11,952 nucleotides of DNA from Deltaproteobacteria bacterium (GTDB taxonomy: Bacteria; Desulfobacterota; Binatia; Binatales; Binataceae), in the NCBI GenBank assembly GCA_021786815.1, contig JAJYMR010000269.1:1-11952 (forward strand), written 5' to 3'. How positions within the stretch are numbered: position 1 is the first letter of the stretch; the number at the start of each line of letters is the position of its first letter. The notes beneath the pieces were generated by a model. The model searched no databases and was not told the DNA's origin. It worked only from the letters and a program-made list of their open reading frames with translations. The position numbers were made by a program, and so were the translations under genes. Of this stretch, positions 1-8,781 are shown piece after piece.

Positions 1-1449
1 CGTTGCGAAGACTCTGCCGAACGGATCGACGGCGCCGCGCCCTGGCTCGGCCGCCATCCGCGCGCTGCCCATTATATGGACGGTCATCAGCTCGATTCCG
101 GCTGGCCGCGGCGGCCGTTGCCTGACCCGGCGAATCTCGTCGGGCGAGGCAAGTTCGGTCATTTCGGCGAAAGGCAGCAGCACGCGGCGCGCTCCCGCGG
201 CGAACATCAATTCCGCAGCCTTGGCGACGCCCTCGTGAATCGCGAGCGTGTCGGCGCGGTTGAGCGAATAGGACATCACGGGTTGGCGGTCCCATCCGAG
301 CGTCACCCGTCCGCTGCCCGAATCCTCGATCAGGCATACTGCCGGCAGCATATGGTTGTACAGCGCCATCAGCTCGGCGCTTTTCCCGCCGAGTCCCGGA
401 AGCGAGGCGGCGAGCAGTCCCGGCGGGATCATCGCGTAGGCGAGCAGGATATTTGCGTCGAGGAAGTCGTGGATCTGATGCGACTGATGGGTGCCGCGCC
501 AGGCGTTGATTTCCTCGTCGAAGATTCCGACCACCTTGGCGTTGGGATGGGTCTTCAGATTGCGTCCGATCATTCGTGCGCGAAGCCGGCTGCGCTTGAG
601 AATCCCGATTGTGTGCCGCGCGCCCGCAGCGAGCACCACGAGCGGCGCATGCGCGCTGAATCGATAGGTCGCGCGCAGGTTCTCACCCACGAAATACCCG
701 CTCACGCCGGTTGCCCGCTCGCCGTGAAACAGCACCCGGTCCACGCGAGCGGCGGTCGCAAGCCGCGCTCCGGCGCGCAGCGCGCGTGGCACGTAGGTGA
801 CGAGCATGCTTTGCTTCGCGCCCGTCGGGCATCCGAAGGCGCAGTTGTTGAGCCCCGCGCATCGCCGCATGTTGCGCAAGTTGGGCTTCGGATTCCATCC
901 GAGCTTGCGCGCGCCCTCGGCGAACAGCAGGTTATGGCGTCCGAGCGTGTCCTCGCGGTTCACTTCGGGATTGACTTCGCGCTCGACCTCCTCGAAAAAC
1001 GGCTCCATCGCGGCCGGACCGATCTCCGGCAGCCGTTCCTCGCGCTCCCATCGCGCGAGGATTCGTTCGGGCGTGCGCCAGCACATCCCGCCGTTGATAA
1101 CCGTCGAGCCGCCCACGCATCGTCCCTCGGCGAAGATGATTCCCGGCCGTCCGCCGATCGCCGAGGTGCCGGCGTCGCGGTAAAGTGCGCGCAGCGTCGC
1201 GAGCACGTCGGTTGAGAAGCTTTTGGTCGTGTGCAGCACGCCCTCTTCGAGCATCAGCACGTCGAGTCCCGCCTCGGCCATCAACGCCGCGGCGACCGCT
1301 CCGCCCGCTCCGGTGCCGACCACGATTACGTCTGCGGTAAGAGTAAGGTCGCGGCGCGCGTTCCATCCGCACTCGACATTGGGATACGCGAGCGAGCGCT
1401 CGGGAATCAGCGCGTCGATATCCGTGGGCAATTCAGCGAGGGTAGCCAT
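1..1449 (-). CDS. GMC-family FAD-dependent oxidoreductase, C-terminus beyond window edge
   Basis: This gene probably encodes a flavin alcohol/sugar/sterol-type dehydrogenase or oxidase. The frame reads without a stop for 483 codons from ATG 1449 to base 1, so the C-terminus is missing. The N-terminal FAD-binding fold carries VVGTGAGGA (residues 43-51) and ends its second strand with MLEEG (66-70). The GMC signature follows as GRCVGGSTVINGG (109-121). A cysteine-rich segment with C197, C203 and C207 (CAFGCPTGAK, 203-212) resembles the insertion in long-chain alcohol oxidases and related dehydrogenases. VHIMGSARM (457-465) matches the family's active-site His loop, making H458 the likely catalytic base; its second catalytic residue would lie outside the window. 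No signal peptide is seen. Its start overlaps the end of the upstream small gene by 17 bases, so the two are probably translationally coupled. The substrate cannot be told from sequence. Confidence 0.93.
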   Translation of the reverse strand, partial: MATLAELPTDIDALIPERSLAYPNVECGWNARRDLTLTADVIVVGTGAGGAVAAALMAEAGLDVLMLEEGVLHTTKSFSTDVLATLRALYRDAGTSAIGGRPGIIFAEGRCVGGSTVINGGMCWRTPERILARWEREERLPEIGPAAMEPFFEEVEREVNPEVNREDTLGRHNLLFAEGARKLGWNPKPNLRNMRRCAGLNNCAFGCPTGAKQSMLVTYVPRALRAGARLATAARVDRVLFHGERATGVSGYFVGENLRATYRFSAHAPLVVLAAGARHTIGILKRSRLRARMIGRNLKTHPNAKVVGIFDEEINAWRGTHQSHQIHDFLDANILLAYAMIPPGLLAASLPGLGGKSAELMALYNHMLPAVCLIEDSGSGRVTLGWDRQPVMSYSLNRADTLAIHEGVAKAAELMFAAGARRVLLPFAEMTELASPDEIRRVRQRPPRPAGIELMTVHIMGSARMAAEPGRGAVDPFGRVFAT

Positions 1450-1894
1450 AGCGGGCCCGGTCGAGGGTCTCGGCGCGAAGCCGGAGCGTTTCAGTCATCC
1501 GTTCGTCCCATCGGACGTTCATCGTGCGGAGCACGTCGGGATGCTGATAGAAGGCGACAAAGACAAGTGTGCGCACGCCGGCCATCAGCGTTCTGACCGG
1601 TGCGAGCCGGCTCTCCAGCAGGCTCTGGCAGTAGCCAAGCGCCTCGTCGGGCGGCATCCGGCTCATCCGCGAGAGTCTCGCGCGCGAAATCGGCGGTCCC
1701 CATTCGAGCAGCCGAAGCCCTAAAGGGAAGCCGAGCCGAAGCATCGGCGGAAGCAGTGCGACGATGCGATCGATCTCGGCGAGCACGTCGTCGTCAATCG
1801 GATGGTCGAAGCCGTGGCCGCGCGGACGAATCGCCGCGATCACCGTCCGCAGAATCGCGACACTTTTGGGCGACAGGTTTCTCAGTTGAGCCAT
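1433..1894 (-). CDS. Small hypothetical protein, possible GMC partner subunit
   Basis: This 153-residue protein belongs to no family I recognise with certainty. It is mostly helical in appearance, with an Arg-rich N-terminal third, a leucine-rich middle (LLPPMLRLGFPLGLRLLEW) and the segment FYQHPDVLRTMNV near the C-terminus. That last segment recalls small partner proteins encoded next to GMC dehydrogenases, loosely like subunit 3 of gluconate 2-dehydrogenase. Unlike that subunit it has no visible Tat or Sec signal, so both proteins would act in the cytoplasm. Its last 17 bases overlap the start of the GMC gene. It lies 67 bases after the upstream SDR on the same strand. A role as partner or chaperone of the GMC enzyme is inferred from this coupling, not from a recognised domain. 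Confidence 0.8.
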   Translation of the reverse strand: MAQLRNLSPKSVAILRTVIAAIRPRGHGFDHPIDDDVLAEIDRIVALLPPMLRLGFPLGLRLLEWGPPISRARLSRMSRMPPDEALGYCQSLLESRLAPVRTLMAGVRTLVFVAFYQHPDVLRTMNVRWDERMTETLRLRAETLDRARYGYPR

Positions 1895-1961
1895 CCCGGA
1901 TTCGCCTCATCGGCCGCGCGCGTGGCCCGTTGCGGCGGGCGAGCCTCGCGCCGCGCGGCGG

Positions 1962-2729
1962 TCATCTTATCGCGTATCCGCCGTCAACATAGACAGTCGA
2001 GCCGGTCACGAAATCCGAGGCCTTGGAGGCGAGGAAGATCGCCGCGCCGGCCAGTTCCTCGGGCTCGCCGAATCTGCCCGCCGGAGTGCGCTGGATTATT
2101 TCGTTGTACAGCGGCATCTCCTTGACCGGCGCGGTCATCTCGCTCCAAATCCATCCGGGCAGAATCGCGTTTACCTGGATATTGTGCGGCGCAAGCTCGA
2201 TCGCCATCGACTTGGTGAGCTGGACCACGCCGCCCTTGGACGCCGAGTACGCCGGCACCATCGGCGAGCCGAAGCGCGAGTACTCGCTCGCGATATTGAT
2301 TATCTTGCCGCCGCTCCTGCGCTTGACCATCGAGCGCCCCGCTATTTGCGAGAGCAGAAAGACCGAGTTGAGATTGGTTTCGAGGACGCGGTCCCAGGAA
2401 GCCGCGTCGACTTCGAGCGCGCCCTTCATGATCGCGATTCCAGCGTTGTTGACGAGGATATCCACGGGGCCGAGCCTGCGTTCGACTTCCTCCATCGCGG
2501 GCGCAAGCTCCGAGCGGCGCGTTACGTCGAGCCTTATCGCGACGGCCTTGACGCCGAGCTTTTCCAGTTCGCCGAGAACGGCCCGATTTTTCTCCTCGTT
2601 GCGCGCGAGAATTGCGACCGACGCGCCGGCCTCGGCCAGCCCGAGCGCAATTCCGCGCCCGATACCACCGTTTCCGCCGGTTACGACCGCGACCCGACCG
2701 CTCAGATCGAACGCCTTGTGCCCTGCCAT
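1962..2729 (-). CDS. Short-chain dehydrogenase/reductase (classical SDR, KduD/FabG-like)
   Basis: This 255-residue protein is a typical classical SDR that oxidises or reduces an alcohol/ketone pair with NAD(P). It has the cofactor motif TGGNGGIG (residues 17-24), D68 for adenine binding, NNAG (94-97) and a complete catalytic tetrad: N119, S148, Y161 and K165 (YSASK). A42-R43 after the second strand could suit NADP(H), but this is weak evidence. The C-terminus VTGSTVYVDGGYAIR is the usual FabG/KduD ending. The start is well supported by a purine-rich site (GGAGGAAGGAA) just upstream of ATG 2729. It is the first gene of a leftward group with the small protein and the GMC oxidoreductase, so it may process the same alcohol or carbonyl compound. 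The exact substrate is unknown. Confidence 0.93.
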   Translation of the reverse strand: MAGHKAFDLSGRVAVVTGGNGGIGRGIALGLAEAGASVAILARNEEKNRAVLGELEKLGVKAVAIRLDVTRRSELAPAMEEVERRLGPVDILVNNAGIAIMKGALEVDAASWDRVLETNLNSVFLLSQIAGRSMVKRRSGGKIINIASEYSRFGSPMVPAYSASKGGVVQLTKSMAIELAPHNIQVNAILPGWIWSEMTAPVKEMPLYNEIIQRTPAGRFGEPEELAGAAIFLASKASDFVTGSTVYVDGGYAIR

Positions 2730-2829
2730 TCCAGTTCCTTCCTCCGATAGCCGAAGTCGGCGCCCCTACGATTGCCGATTCGCGCGGTTTGCGCCAATGC
2801 TGCGAAGCTTCCGCTGGCGAGCGGCGTGG

Positions 2830-2860
2830 TTGGACAGCGGGCGCAGGCGGCCTCTATATT
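2830..2860 (+). promoter_or_regulatory. Candidate sigma-70-type promoter for the AbfD/HpaB-like gene
   Basis: TTGGAC (2830-2835) and TATATT (2855-2860) are separated by 19 bases, 70 bases before ATG 2931. The boxes are close to consensus but the spacer is slightly long. The site lies in the 201-base gap between two divergent genes. The rest of that gap shows only the ribosome binding sites of both genes. Confidence 0.4.
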
Positions 2861-2930
2861 GGCGAGTTGCGCCCGGCGTGCGGCCGGACGCGTCCCCGGA
2901 ACCGATTCTTAAGCGGGAAGGAAAACGACG

Positions 2931-4364
2931 ATGGGTCTCAAGACTGCCGAGCAATACAAGAGTTCGCTGCGCGACGGGCGCGCGGTGTTTTTCCGCGGCG
3001 AGAAAGTGGCGGACGTCACCACGCACCCGGTCATCGGGATCGCCGTGGAGCATGCGGCGCTGGATTACCGGATGGCGGAGGATCCGAAGCACCGCGCTCT
3101 CGCCGTGGTCAAGGAGGGCAACAACGAATACAGCCGCTACTACCATATTCCGCGAAACGGCGAGGATCTTCGCAAGCGAAGCGATCTCATCGCCGCCGCG
3201 ACGCGCGAAGGCGCCACGCTCGTCGTGCTCATCAAGGAGATCGGCACCGACGCGCTCTACGCGCTCACGATGATCGGCGAGCGGCTTGCGGCTGCCGGCA
3301 AGCCCGAGTACCGCGAGCGAATCGCAAAGTTCCATCGCCATTGCCGCGACAACGACCTTGCGGTTGCGGTCGCGCAAACCGACGTAAAGGGCGATCGCGC
3401 GCTCGGACCCACGCAGCAGGAGCATCCCGACTACTACGTCCGAATCGTCGAGGAACGGCCCGACGGTATCGTGGTGCGCGGCGCGAAGGTGCACACCTCG
3501 GTTTCGACCAACAGCCACGAGGTGATCGTGCTGCCGACGCGCGCGATGAAGGCCGAGGACAAGGCCTACGCGGTGGCGTTCGCGGTTCCGCTCAACGCGC
3601 CGGGCGTCAAGATGATCGCGAGCCCGCACGGCGCTTCGAAGAAGAACGACTTCGAGCATCCGATAAGCGCGCGGCACAAGATGATGGAGACGCTGACGGT
3701 ATTCGACGACGTCTTCGTGCCGAAGGAACGCGTGTTTCTTCAGGGCGAGGTCGATTTCGCGGGTCTGCTCGCGCTGACGTTCGTGCGATTCCATCGCTTT
3801 ACCGCGGTCTCGTACAAGCTGCCGCTGCTGGAACTGCTGGCGGGCGCGGGTTACGCGATCGCGGAAGCCAACGGCATCGCGAGGGCAGGGCACGTGCGCG
3901 ATAAGCTCACGCAGCTTGCGGCGTACCATACGATCGTTCGCGGGCTTATCGAGCACGCCGCGGCGACCTGCATGATCGAGGACGGCGGCGTCGCGGTTCC
4001 GAACACGCTCATCACGAACGTGGCCAAGTATCACTTCGCTCACAATTATCACGCGGGCGTGCAGATCGTTCAGGACCTCGCGGGCGGACTTCTGGTCACG
4101 GCGCCTGCCGCCGAGGACCTGACCAGCGAGGCGACGCGCGAGTACGTGCTCAAGTACATGGGCGGCGCGAAGGGCTTCGACGCCGAGAAGCGGCTTAGGC
4201 TGCTGAACCTGATAAGCGACCTGACGTCGTCGGATTTCGGCGGCTACCAGGAAGTGCTCGCGGTGCACGCCGAGGGCGGCTTCGAGGCCGAGAAGCTCCA
4301 GGCTTACCGGGAGTACGACTTCAAGACCGTGAGCGCCTACGCGCGAAAGCTCGCGGGAATTTAG
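2931..4364 (+). CDS. AbfD/HpaB-superfamily flavoprotein (4-hydroxybutyryl-CoA dehydratase-like, cluster ligands absent)
   Basis: This 477-residue protein has the full length of the 4-hydroxyphenylacetate 3-hydroxylase / 4-hydroxybutyryl-CoA dehydratase superfamily, with an acyl-CoA dehydrogenase-like flavin fold. From memory of the dehydratase AbfD it aligns well: TDVKGDRALGP (150-160), DGIVVRGAKVHTS (178-190), NSHEVIVLPTRAM (194-206). AbfD binds a [4Fe-4S] cluster through C99, C103, H292 and C299. The equivalent residues here appear to be V99, E103, H288 and Y295; only the histidine is kept. K296, matching AbfD K300, is present. The only cysteines are C138 and C347. HpaB's GRSPDY-type substrate motif is also absent (KEIGTDAL at 102-109). 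It therefore looks like a flavoprotein of unproven reaction, perhaps on a CoA ester. AAGGA at 2918-2922 sits 8 bases before the ATG. It stands alone, divergent from the SDR. Confidence 0.9.
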   Translation: MGLKTAEQYKSSLRDGRAVFFRGEKVADVTTHPVIGIAVEHAALDYRMAEDPKHRALAVVKEGNNEYSRYYHIPRNGEDLRKRSDLIAAATREGATLVVLIKEIGTDALYALTMIGERLAAAGKPEYRERIAKFHRHCRDNDLAVAVAQTDVKGDRALGPTQQEHPDYYVRIVEERPDGIVVRGAKVHTSVSTNSHEVIVLPTRAMKAEDKAYAVAFAVPLNAPGVKMIASPHGASKKNDFEHPISARHKMMETLTVFDDVFVPKERVFLQGEVDFAGLLALTFVRFHRFTAVSYKLPLLELLAGAGYAIAEANGIARAGHVRDKLTQLAAYHTIVRGLIEHAAATCMIEDGGVAVPNTLITNVAKYHFAHNYHAGVQIVQDLAGGLLVTAPAAEDLTSEATREYVLKYMGGAKGFDAEKRLRLLNLISDLTSSDFGGYQEVLAVHAEGGFEAEKLQAYREYDFKTVSAYARKLAGI

Positions 4365-4374
4365 CCGGCATCAA

Positions 4375-4413
4375 CGCGGACGGAGGCGGAGCGCACCACA
4401 GCTTCCGTCCGCG
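4375..4413 (+). terminator. Hairpin between convergent genes, terminator-like without a T-tract
   Basis: CGCGGACGGA (4375-4384) pairs perfectly with TCCGTCCGCG (4404-4413). A G-U and two G-C pairs extend the stem inward on the plus strand, leaving a 13-base loop. It sits 11 bases after the stop of the AbfD-like gene and before the end of the convergent VOC gene. No T-run follows, so it may block read-through or stabilise the 3' end instead of acting as a classic terminator. Confidence 0.45.
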
Positions 4414-4440
4414 ACGCGCAATTCTCGATACGCGTGAGCG

Positions 4441-4803
4441 TCAGCTTTCCTTGCGCAGCTCGATCGTGTTGCCGTCGGGGTCGAGGAGCCAAAGCTGGCG
4501 GCCCGCCATGTTCGACGGCGCTTCGAGAAACTCGATCCCCTTCTCTTCGAGCGTGCGCTTGACCTCGTCGAAATCCTCGACCTCGAGCGCGATATGAGGT
4601 CCGAGGGGATTTATCCCGCCCTCGCGCTTCTCGCTGGAAATGAGATGAATCTGATTTCCACCAACGCCGTACCACGCGCCGCCAAAGCGGAAATTAGGAC
4701 GCGGGATCTGCTTCAGGCCGAGCACGTTCTCATAAAAGCTCTTCGCGCGCTCGGCGTCGCTGACTCTGACCGCGGTATGGCTGAAAGAGCGAACCTTGAT
4801 CAT
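4441..4803 (-). CDS. VOC superfamily (glyoxalase/dioxygenase fold) protein
   Basis: This 120-residue protein is a single VOC domain, the usual length for glyoxalase I-like, epimerase-like or FosX-like members. It has two beta-alpha-beta repeats. The first opens with FSHTAVRVSD (7-16, H9) and the second with GPHIALEVEDFDE (68-80, H70). It ends with the DPDGNTIEL motif (108-116), where E115 is the usual last metal ligand. H53 in QIHLI lies where the fourth ligand is expected, so a complete metal site is plausible. The start has GGGGAG about 9 bases upstream. It follows the second SDR by 57 bases on the same strand and is probably the last gene of that operon. A role as epimerase, lyase or detoxifying enzyme for a pathway intermediate is possible; the sequence does not decide. 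Confidence 0.92.
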   Translation of the reverse strand: MIKVRSFSHTAVRVSDAERAKSFYENVLGLKQIPRPNFRFGGAWYGVGGNQIHLISSEKREGGINPLGPHIALEVEDFDEVKRTLEEKGIEFLEAPSNMAGRQLWLLDPDGNTIELRKES

Positions 4804-4860
4804 GATATTTTCTCCCCGAATCGTTGCGCGGGAGCCCTTGCTCGTCCTTGACGCGCCGGT

Positions 4861-5676
4861 TCAATGCACTTCGCCGCCGCCGGCGACGTTGAGCGTGGTT
4901 CCGGTTACGTTGTCGGCTCGGCACAGATAAACGACCGCTTCGCCGATATCCTCGGGCGTCTGTTCGCGATGGAGATAAGTGTTGCGTTCGACGAAGCGGT
5001 CGAACGCCTCGCCTTCGGGCACGCCCCAGAGGGGAGCGAGCGCCTTGACCAGCACGTCGGTCCACATCGCGGTGCGAAGATAGCCGGGGCATACGGCGTT
5101 TACCCGGATATTGGCGGGTCCGAGTTCCTCGGCCAGCGCCTGGGTCAGCGCGACCACCGCGAACTTGCTCGCGCAGTAAGCCGAAAGCGCGGCGTGCGCA
5201 GTCTTGCCGGCGACCGAGGCGATATTGACGATCGCGCCTTCGCGATTTCGCGTGAGATAGGGGATACACGCCTTGGAGACCAAAAACGGCCCCTTTGCAT
5301 TCACCGCCATCACGCGATCCCAGGTCTCCTCGGGCATGTTCGCGACGGGGCCGACCGCGATAATCCCGGCGTTGTTGATCACGATATCGACGCCGCCCAA
5401 CTGCGCGGCAGCCTCGCGCGCCATCCGTTCGCAGTCGGAAAACCGCGTGACGTCGGCCGCGATCGCAACCGCCTTGACGCCGAACTTGCGCGCCTCATCG
5501 GCGGTACGGTTCAGATCGGCCATCGCGGCGAGGTTGTAGGTGAGGGCGGAATCGCTCGCGCTTCCGAGATCGGCGAGCGCGAGGTTGCAGCCGGCCTCCG
5601 CCAGCTTGAGAGCGATTGCGCGCCCGATTCCGCGGGCAGCGCCGGTCACGATCGCGTTCTTTGCGCGCAGTTCCAT
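4861..5676 (-). CDS. Short-chain dehydrogenase/reductase, probably NAD-dependent
   Basis: This 271-residue classical SDR has TGAARGIG (11-18), D36 at the end of the second strand (favouring NAD over NADP), NNAG (101-104) and the catalytic residues N126, S154, Y167 and K171 (YCASK). A longer segment at 200-240, with PLWGVPEGEAFDRF and an HREQTPEDI region, forms the substrate loop and is longer than in FabG. The N-terminus was placed at ATG 5676 because GGGAGG lies 6 bases upstream; the frame extends to a GTG at 5706 that has no such site. The gene lies 129 bases after the glutaryl-CoA dehydrogenase-like gene and 57 bases before the VOC gene, all leftward. It may oxidise a hydroxyacyl-CoA or an alcohol made in that pathway, but this is inferred only from context. 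Confidence 0.92.
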   Translation of the reverse strand: MELRAKNAIVTGAARGIGRAIALKLAEAGCNLALADLGSASDSALTYNLAAMADLNRTADEARKFGVKAVAIAADVTRFSDCERMAREAAAQLGGVDIVINNAGIIAVGPVANMPEETWDRVMAVNAKGPFLVSKACIPYLTRNREGAIVNIASVAGKTAHAALSAYCASKFAVVALTQALAEELGPANIRVNAVCPGYLRTAMWTDVLVKALAPLWGVPEGEAFDRFVERNTYLHREQTPEDIGEAVVYLCRADNVTGTTLNVAGGGEVH

Positions 5677-5740
5677 CGCGAGCCTCCCAAGTCCCGCTTC
5701 TAGCACGGGCGAGGGCCTTTCGAAAAAGAGACGCGCCGCC

Positions 5741-5770
5741 GGATTCGTCGATGAGCGCGGCGACGAACCC
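5741..5770 (-). other. 10-bp hairpin between acyl-CoA dehydrogenase and SDR genes
   Basis: On the minus strand GGGTTCGTCG (5770-5761) pairs with CGACGAATCC (5750-5741), including one G-U, around a 10-base loop. The G-U pair forms only in the leftward transcript. A TCTTTTTCG run follows 11 bases later, too far for a standard terminator. It may attenuate, process or stabilise the operon mRNA. Confidence 0.4.
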
Positions 5771-5805
5771 GCACGGCGCGGAGGGCTCGATACGGCGTGC
5801 GCGGT

Positions 5806-6975
<1,170 letters not shown>

Positions 6976-7208
6976 CTTATGCTCCATTGCACTGCAGTTT
7001 CGTTTCGTCCTTCGGGCCGGATATCGCCGGCGTTGCGGCCCAAAGGCGCGTCAACGGCTGAAAGTAACTGAACTGGCCCGATGTCGGTAGTCTATTGACC
7101 TGAATTTCCGCTTGTTGCAGGCTGGGCAAACGGGGTGCCTGGCTTTAATCCCGCTACTGCTTGCGCCATTCCTGGGCATGAATTACGCTTATACGTGAGC
7201 GAATTAGT
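6976..7208. promoter_or_regulatory. Divergent intergenic region between acyl-CoA dehydrogenase and LysR genes
   Basis: This 233-base gap must hold both promoters and, as is usual for LysR-type regulators, their operator. An imperfect inverted repeat, AATTACGCT (7181-7189) and AGCGAATT (7198-7205), straddles TTATAC (7189-7194), a possible -10 box just before the LysR start. CTGAA is repeated near 7058-7072. I see no strong -35/-10 pair for the leftward operon and no gene in the gap. Confidence 0.35.
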
Positions 7209-8192
7209 ATGCATATCGAGACACTAAAGGTCTTCTGCGACATAATCGAGAGCGGGAGCTTTTCTTATGCCGCATCGCAGAACTTCGTGACCCAATCGGC
7301 GGTAAGCCAGCAGGTTAGAAGTCTTGAGGAGAAGTACGACTGCCGATTGATAGAACGGGGCCGCGCTGGAGTCAAACCAACCGCTGCGGGACAAATCCTC
7401 TACGCCTCGAGCAAGGAGATCGTGCGCAAATTCATGGAGCTGGAGAACCGGCTTCGTGAGCTTGGCTCGGTCATCGCGGGCTCGATTCGGGTCGGTACCG
7501 TCTACAGCGTCGGACTGCACGAGCTTCCGCCTTATCTGACCGAATTCCTGCGCAACTATCCGTCGGTAAATGTCCATCTGGAATATCTGCGCGCCAACAA
7601 GGTTTACGAGGACCTGCTCGAGGGAAAGATCGATCTCGGCGTGGTTGCCTATCCGGCCAAGCGCAGCCAGATCGTGACGATTCCCTTCCGACACGACGAG
7701 CTGGTGTTGATCGTTCCGCCCGACCACGCGCTGGCCAAGCATAACCGTGTCAGCGTAGGCCAGCTAAACGGCCAGAATTTCGTCGGCTACGAGCGCGACA
7801 TCTCAACCCGCAAGGCCTCCGACCGCATCCTGCGCGATTACGGCGTGCGGCCGCACTACACGATGGAGTTCGACAATATCGAGACCATCAAGCGCGCGGT
7901 CGAGATCGGGCTTGGATGCGCGATCGTGCCCAAGCTCACGGTGGAGAACGAAACCACGCGTGGCTCGCTCAAGACGATTGAATTCCAGGAGGGCCCGTTC
8001 ACGCGCCCGCTCGCGATCGTCCACAAGCGCGGACGTGAGCTTTCACCCGCGGCGCGCAAGTTCGTCGACGTGCTGACGGCGAGCGCTCAGAATCAACCGT
8101 CCACACGCGCCGGCCGCCAGGAGCGCGCAAGCGGCGAAGGCAAGGCTTCGGGTGAAGGCGCCCGAGTAGAGCACGCCGAGAAGAGCGTCTGA
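7209..8192 (+). CDS. LysR-type transcriptional regulator
   Basis: This 327-residue protein is a LysR-type regulator. A winged helix-turn-helix occupies about residues 2-62; GSFSYAASQNFVTQSAVSQQVRSLE (16-40) covers the recognition region. A linker helix spans about 65-88. The co-inducer-binding domain starts at SIRVGTVYSVGLHELPPYL (92-110) and runs to about 290. The last 35 residues are a polar tail with two copies of ASGEG, beyond the usual end of the family at about 300 residues. The gene diverges from the glutaryl-CoA dehydrogenase-type operon across a 233-base gap, the common arrangement for a regulator and its target. It probably controls that operon, and perhaps itself, in response to a pathway metabolite. 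The ligand is unknown. The gene ends in an intrinsic terminator. Confidence 0.94.
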   Translation: MHIETLKVFCDIIESGSFSYAASQNFVTQSAVSQQVRSLEEKYDCRLIERGRAGVKPTAAGQILYASSKEIVRKFMELENRLRELGSVIAGSIRVGTVYSVGLHELPPYLTEFLRNYPSVNVHLEYLRANKVYEDLLEGKIDLGVVAYPAKRSQIVTIPFRHDELVLIVPPDHALAKHNRVSVGQLNGQNFVGYERDISTRKASDRILRDYGVRPHYTMEFDNIETIKRAVEIGLGCAIVPKLTVENETTRGSLKTIEFQEGPFTRPLAIVHKRGRELSPAARKFVDVLTASAQNQPSTRAGRQERASGEGKASGEGARVEHAEKSV

Positions 8193-8215
8193 GCCGGACA
8201 GGATTGGATCATTCG

Positions 8216-8250
8216 ACGACGGCCGGGGACCAGCCCGGCCGTCGTTTTTT
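8216..8250 (+). terminator. Intrinsic terminator of the LysR gene
   Basis: A 12-bp perfect stem (8216-8227 with 8234-8245, core GACGGCCGGG/CCCGGCCGTC) closes a 6-base loop and runs directly into TTTTTT (8245-8250). It begins 24 bases after the LysR stop codon. The run of T on the plus strand fixes its direction. Confidence 0.93.
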
Positions 8251-8292
8251 ACCTGCAAAAGAGCCGTAACGCGCGGCAGCGGTGCCCGCAGA

Positions 8293-8706
8293 CTAGCCGG
8301 GCATCTTCGCGAATGCCGGAATGTCGGGCGAAACCGGAGCCCAGGGCGGAGCGCTCGCCACGAAGACGTTCAGCGTGGGCTTGAAGACGCTCGGATCGTC
8401 GAGGCTCGAGGCTTTGATCGCAATCACGTCGGGCATCCCGGAGAGCAGCGAGAACATCGGCGAGCCGCAGTTCGTGCAGAAGCCGCGGCTGACTTCGTTT
8501 CCGCTGTCGGCCTTGACCGTGTAGTACTTCGGCTCGCCCTTGAGAAGGCGGAGCGCCGATTTCGGCACCAGTATCACCGGAGCCATCGCGCTGCCGGTCG
8601 CTCTCTGGCAGTCGCGGCAATAGCAGTTCACGGACATCACAGGGTCGGCCGAGCTTTCGTAGCGGATCGCGCCGCACACGCATCCGCCGCTCAACGTCAT
8701 TGCCAT
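8293..8706 (-). CDS. GFA (glutathione-dependent formaldehyde-activating/CENP-V) family protein
   Basis: This 137-residue protein is a zinc-binding GFA/CENP-V domain protein of normal length. The expected cysteines are all present: GGCVCG (C9, C11), NCYCRDCQRATGS (C28, C30, C33) and FCTNCGSP (C77, C80). These bind two zinc ions in the family's beta-sandwich. Family members are linked to glutathione-formaldehyde adducts, but most have no proven reaction, so formaldehyde detoxification is only possible here. The ATG at 8706 has GGGAGG 8 bases upstream and is preferred to the in-frame ATG two codons later. The gene follows the selenoprotein gene on the same strand after 155 bases and converges on the LysR terminator. 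Confidence 0.93.
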   Translation of the reverse strand: MAMTLSGGCVCGAIRYESSADPVMSVNCYCRDCQRATGSAMAPVILVPKSALRLLKGEPKYYTVKADSGNEVSRGFCTNCGSPMFSLLSGMPDVIAIKASSLDDPSVFKPTLNVFVASAPPWAPVSPDIPAFAKMPG

Positions 8707-8781
8707 AGGAATCCCTCCCGCGGCGATAATCGTGCAGGACGATACGCGCGATCAAGTGTCACGCGCCGAATCGCGAGCAAA

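Noticed and set aside
76..1215. Long plus-strand open frame of 379 codons
   Set aside because: It is antisense to the GMC oxidoreductase, whose motifs are clear, and its own translation is rich in Arg/His/Ala without any recognisable motif.
2612..3904. Plus-strand open frame of 430 codons
   Set aside because: It is a frame-shifted shadow of the AbfD/HpaB-like gene, with Arg-rich composition.
2766..4268. Minus-strand open frame of 500 codons
   Set aside because: It is antisense to the AbfD/HpaB-like gene; no motif, His/Arg-rich composition typical of a shadow frame in GC-rich DNA.
2931..4364. Annotation as 4-hydroxyphenylacetate 3-hydroxylase or as 4-hydroxybutyryl-CoA dehydratase
   Set aside because: The HpaB substrate motif and the three Cys cluster ligands of the dehydratase both appear to be missing, so neither specific name is supported.
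7091..7130. TTGACC at 7095-7100 as a -35 box for the LysR gene
   Set aside because: No acceptable -10 box lies 16-19 bases downstream.
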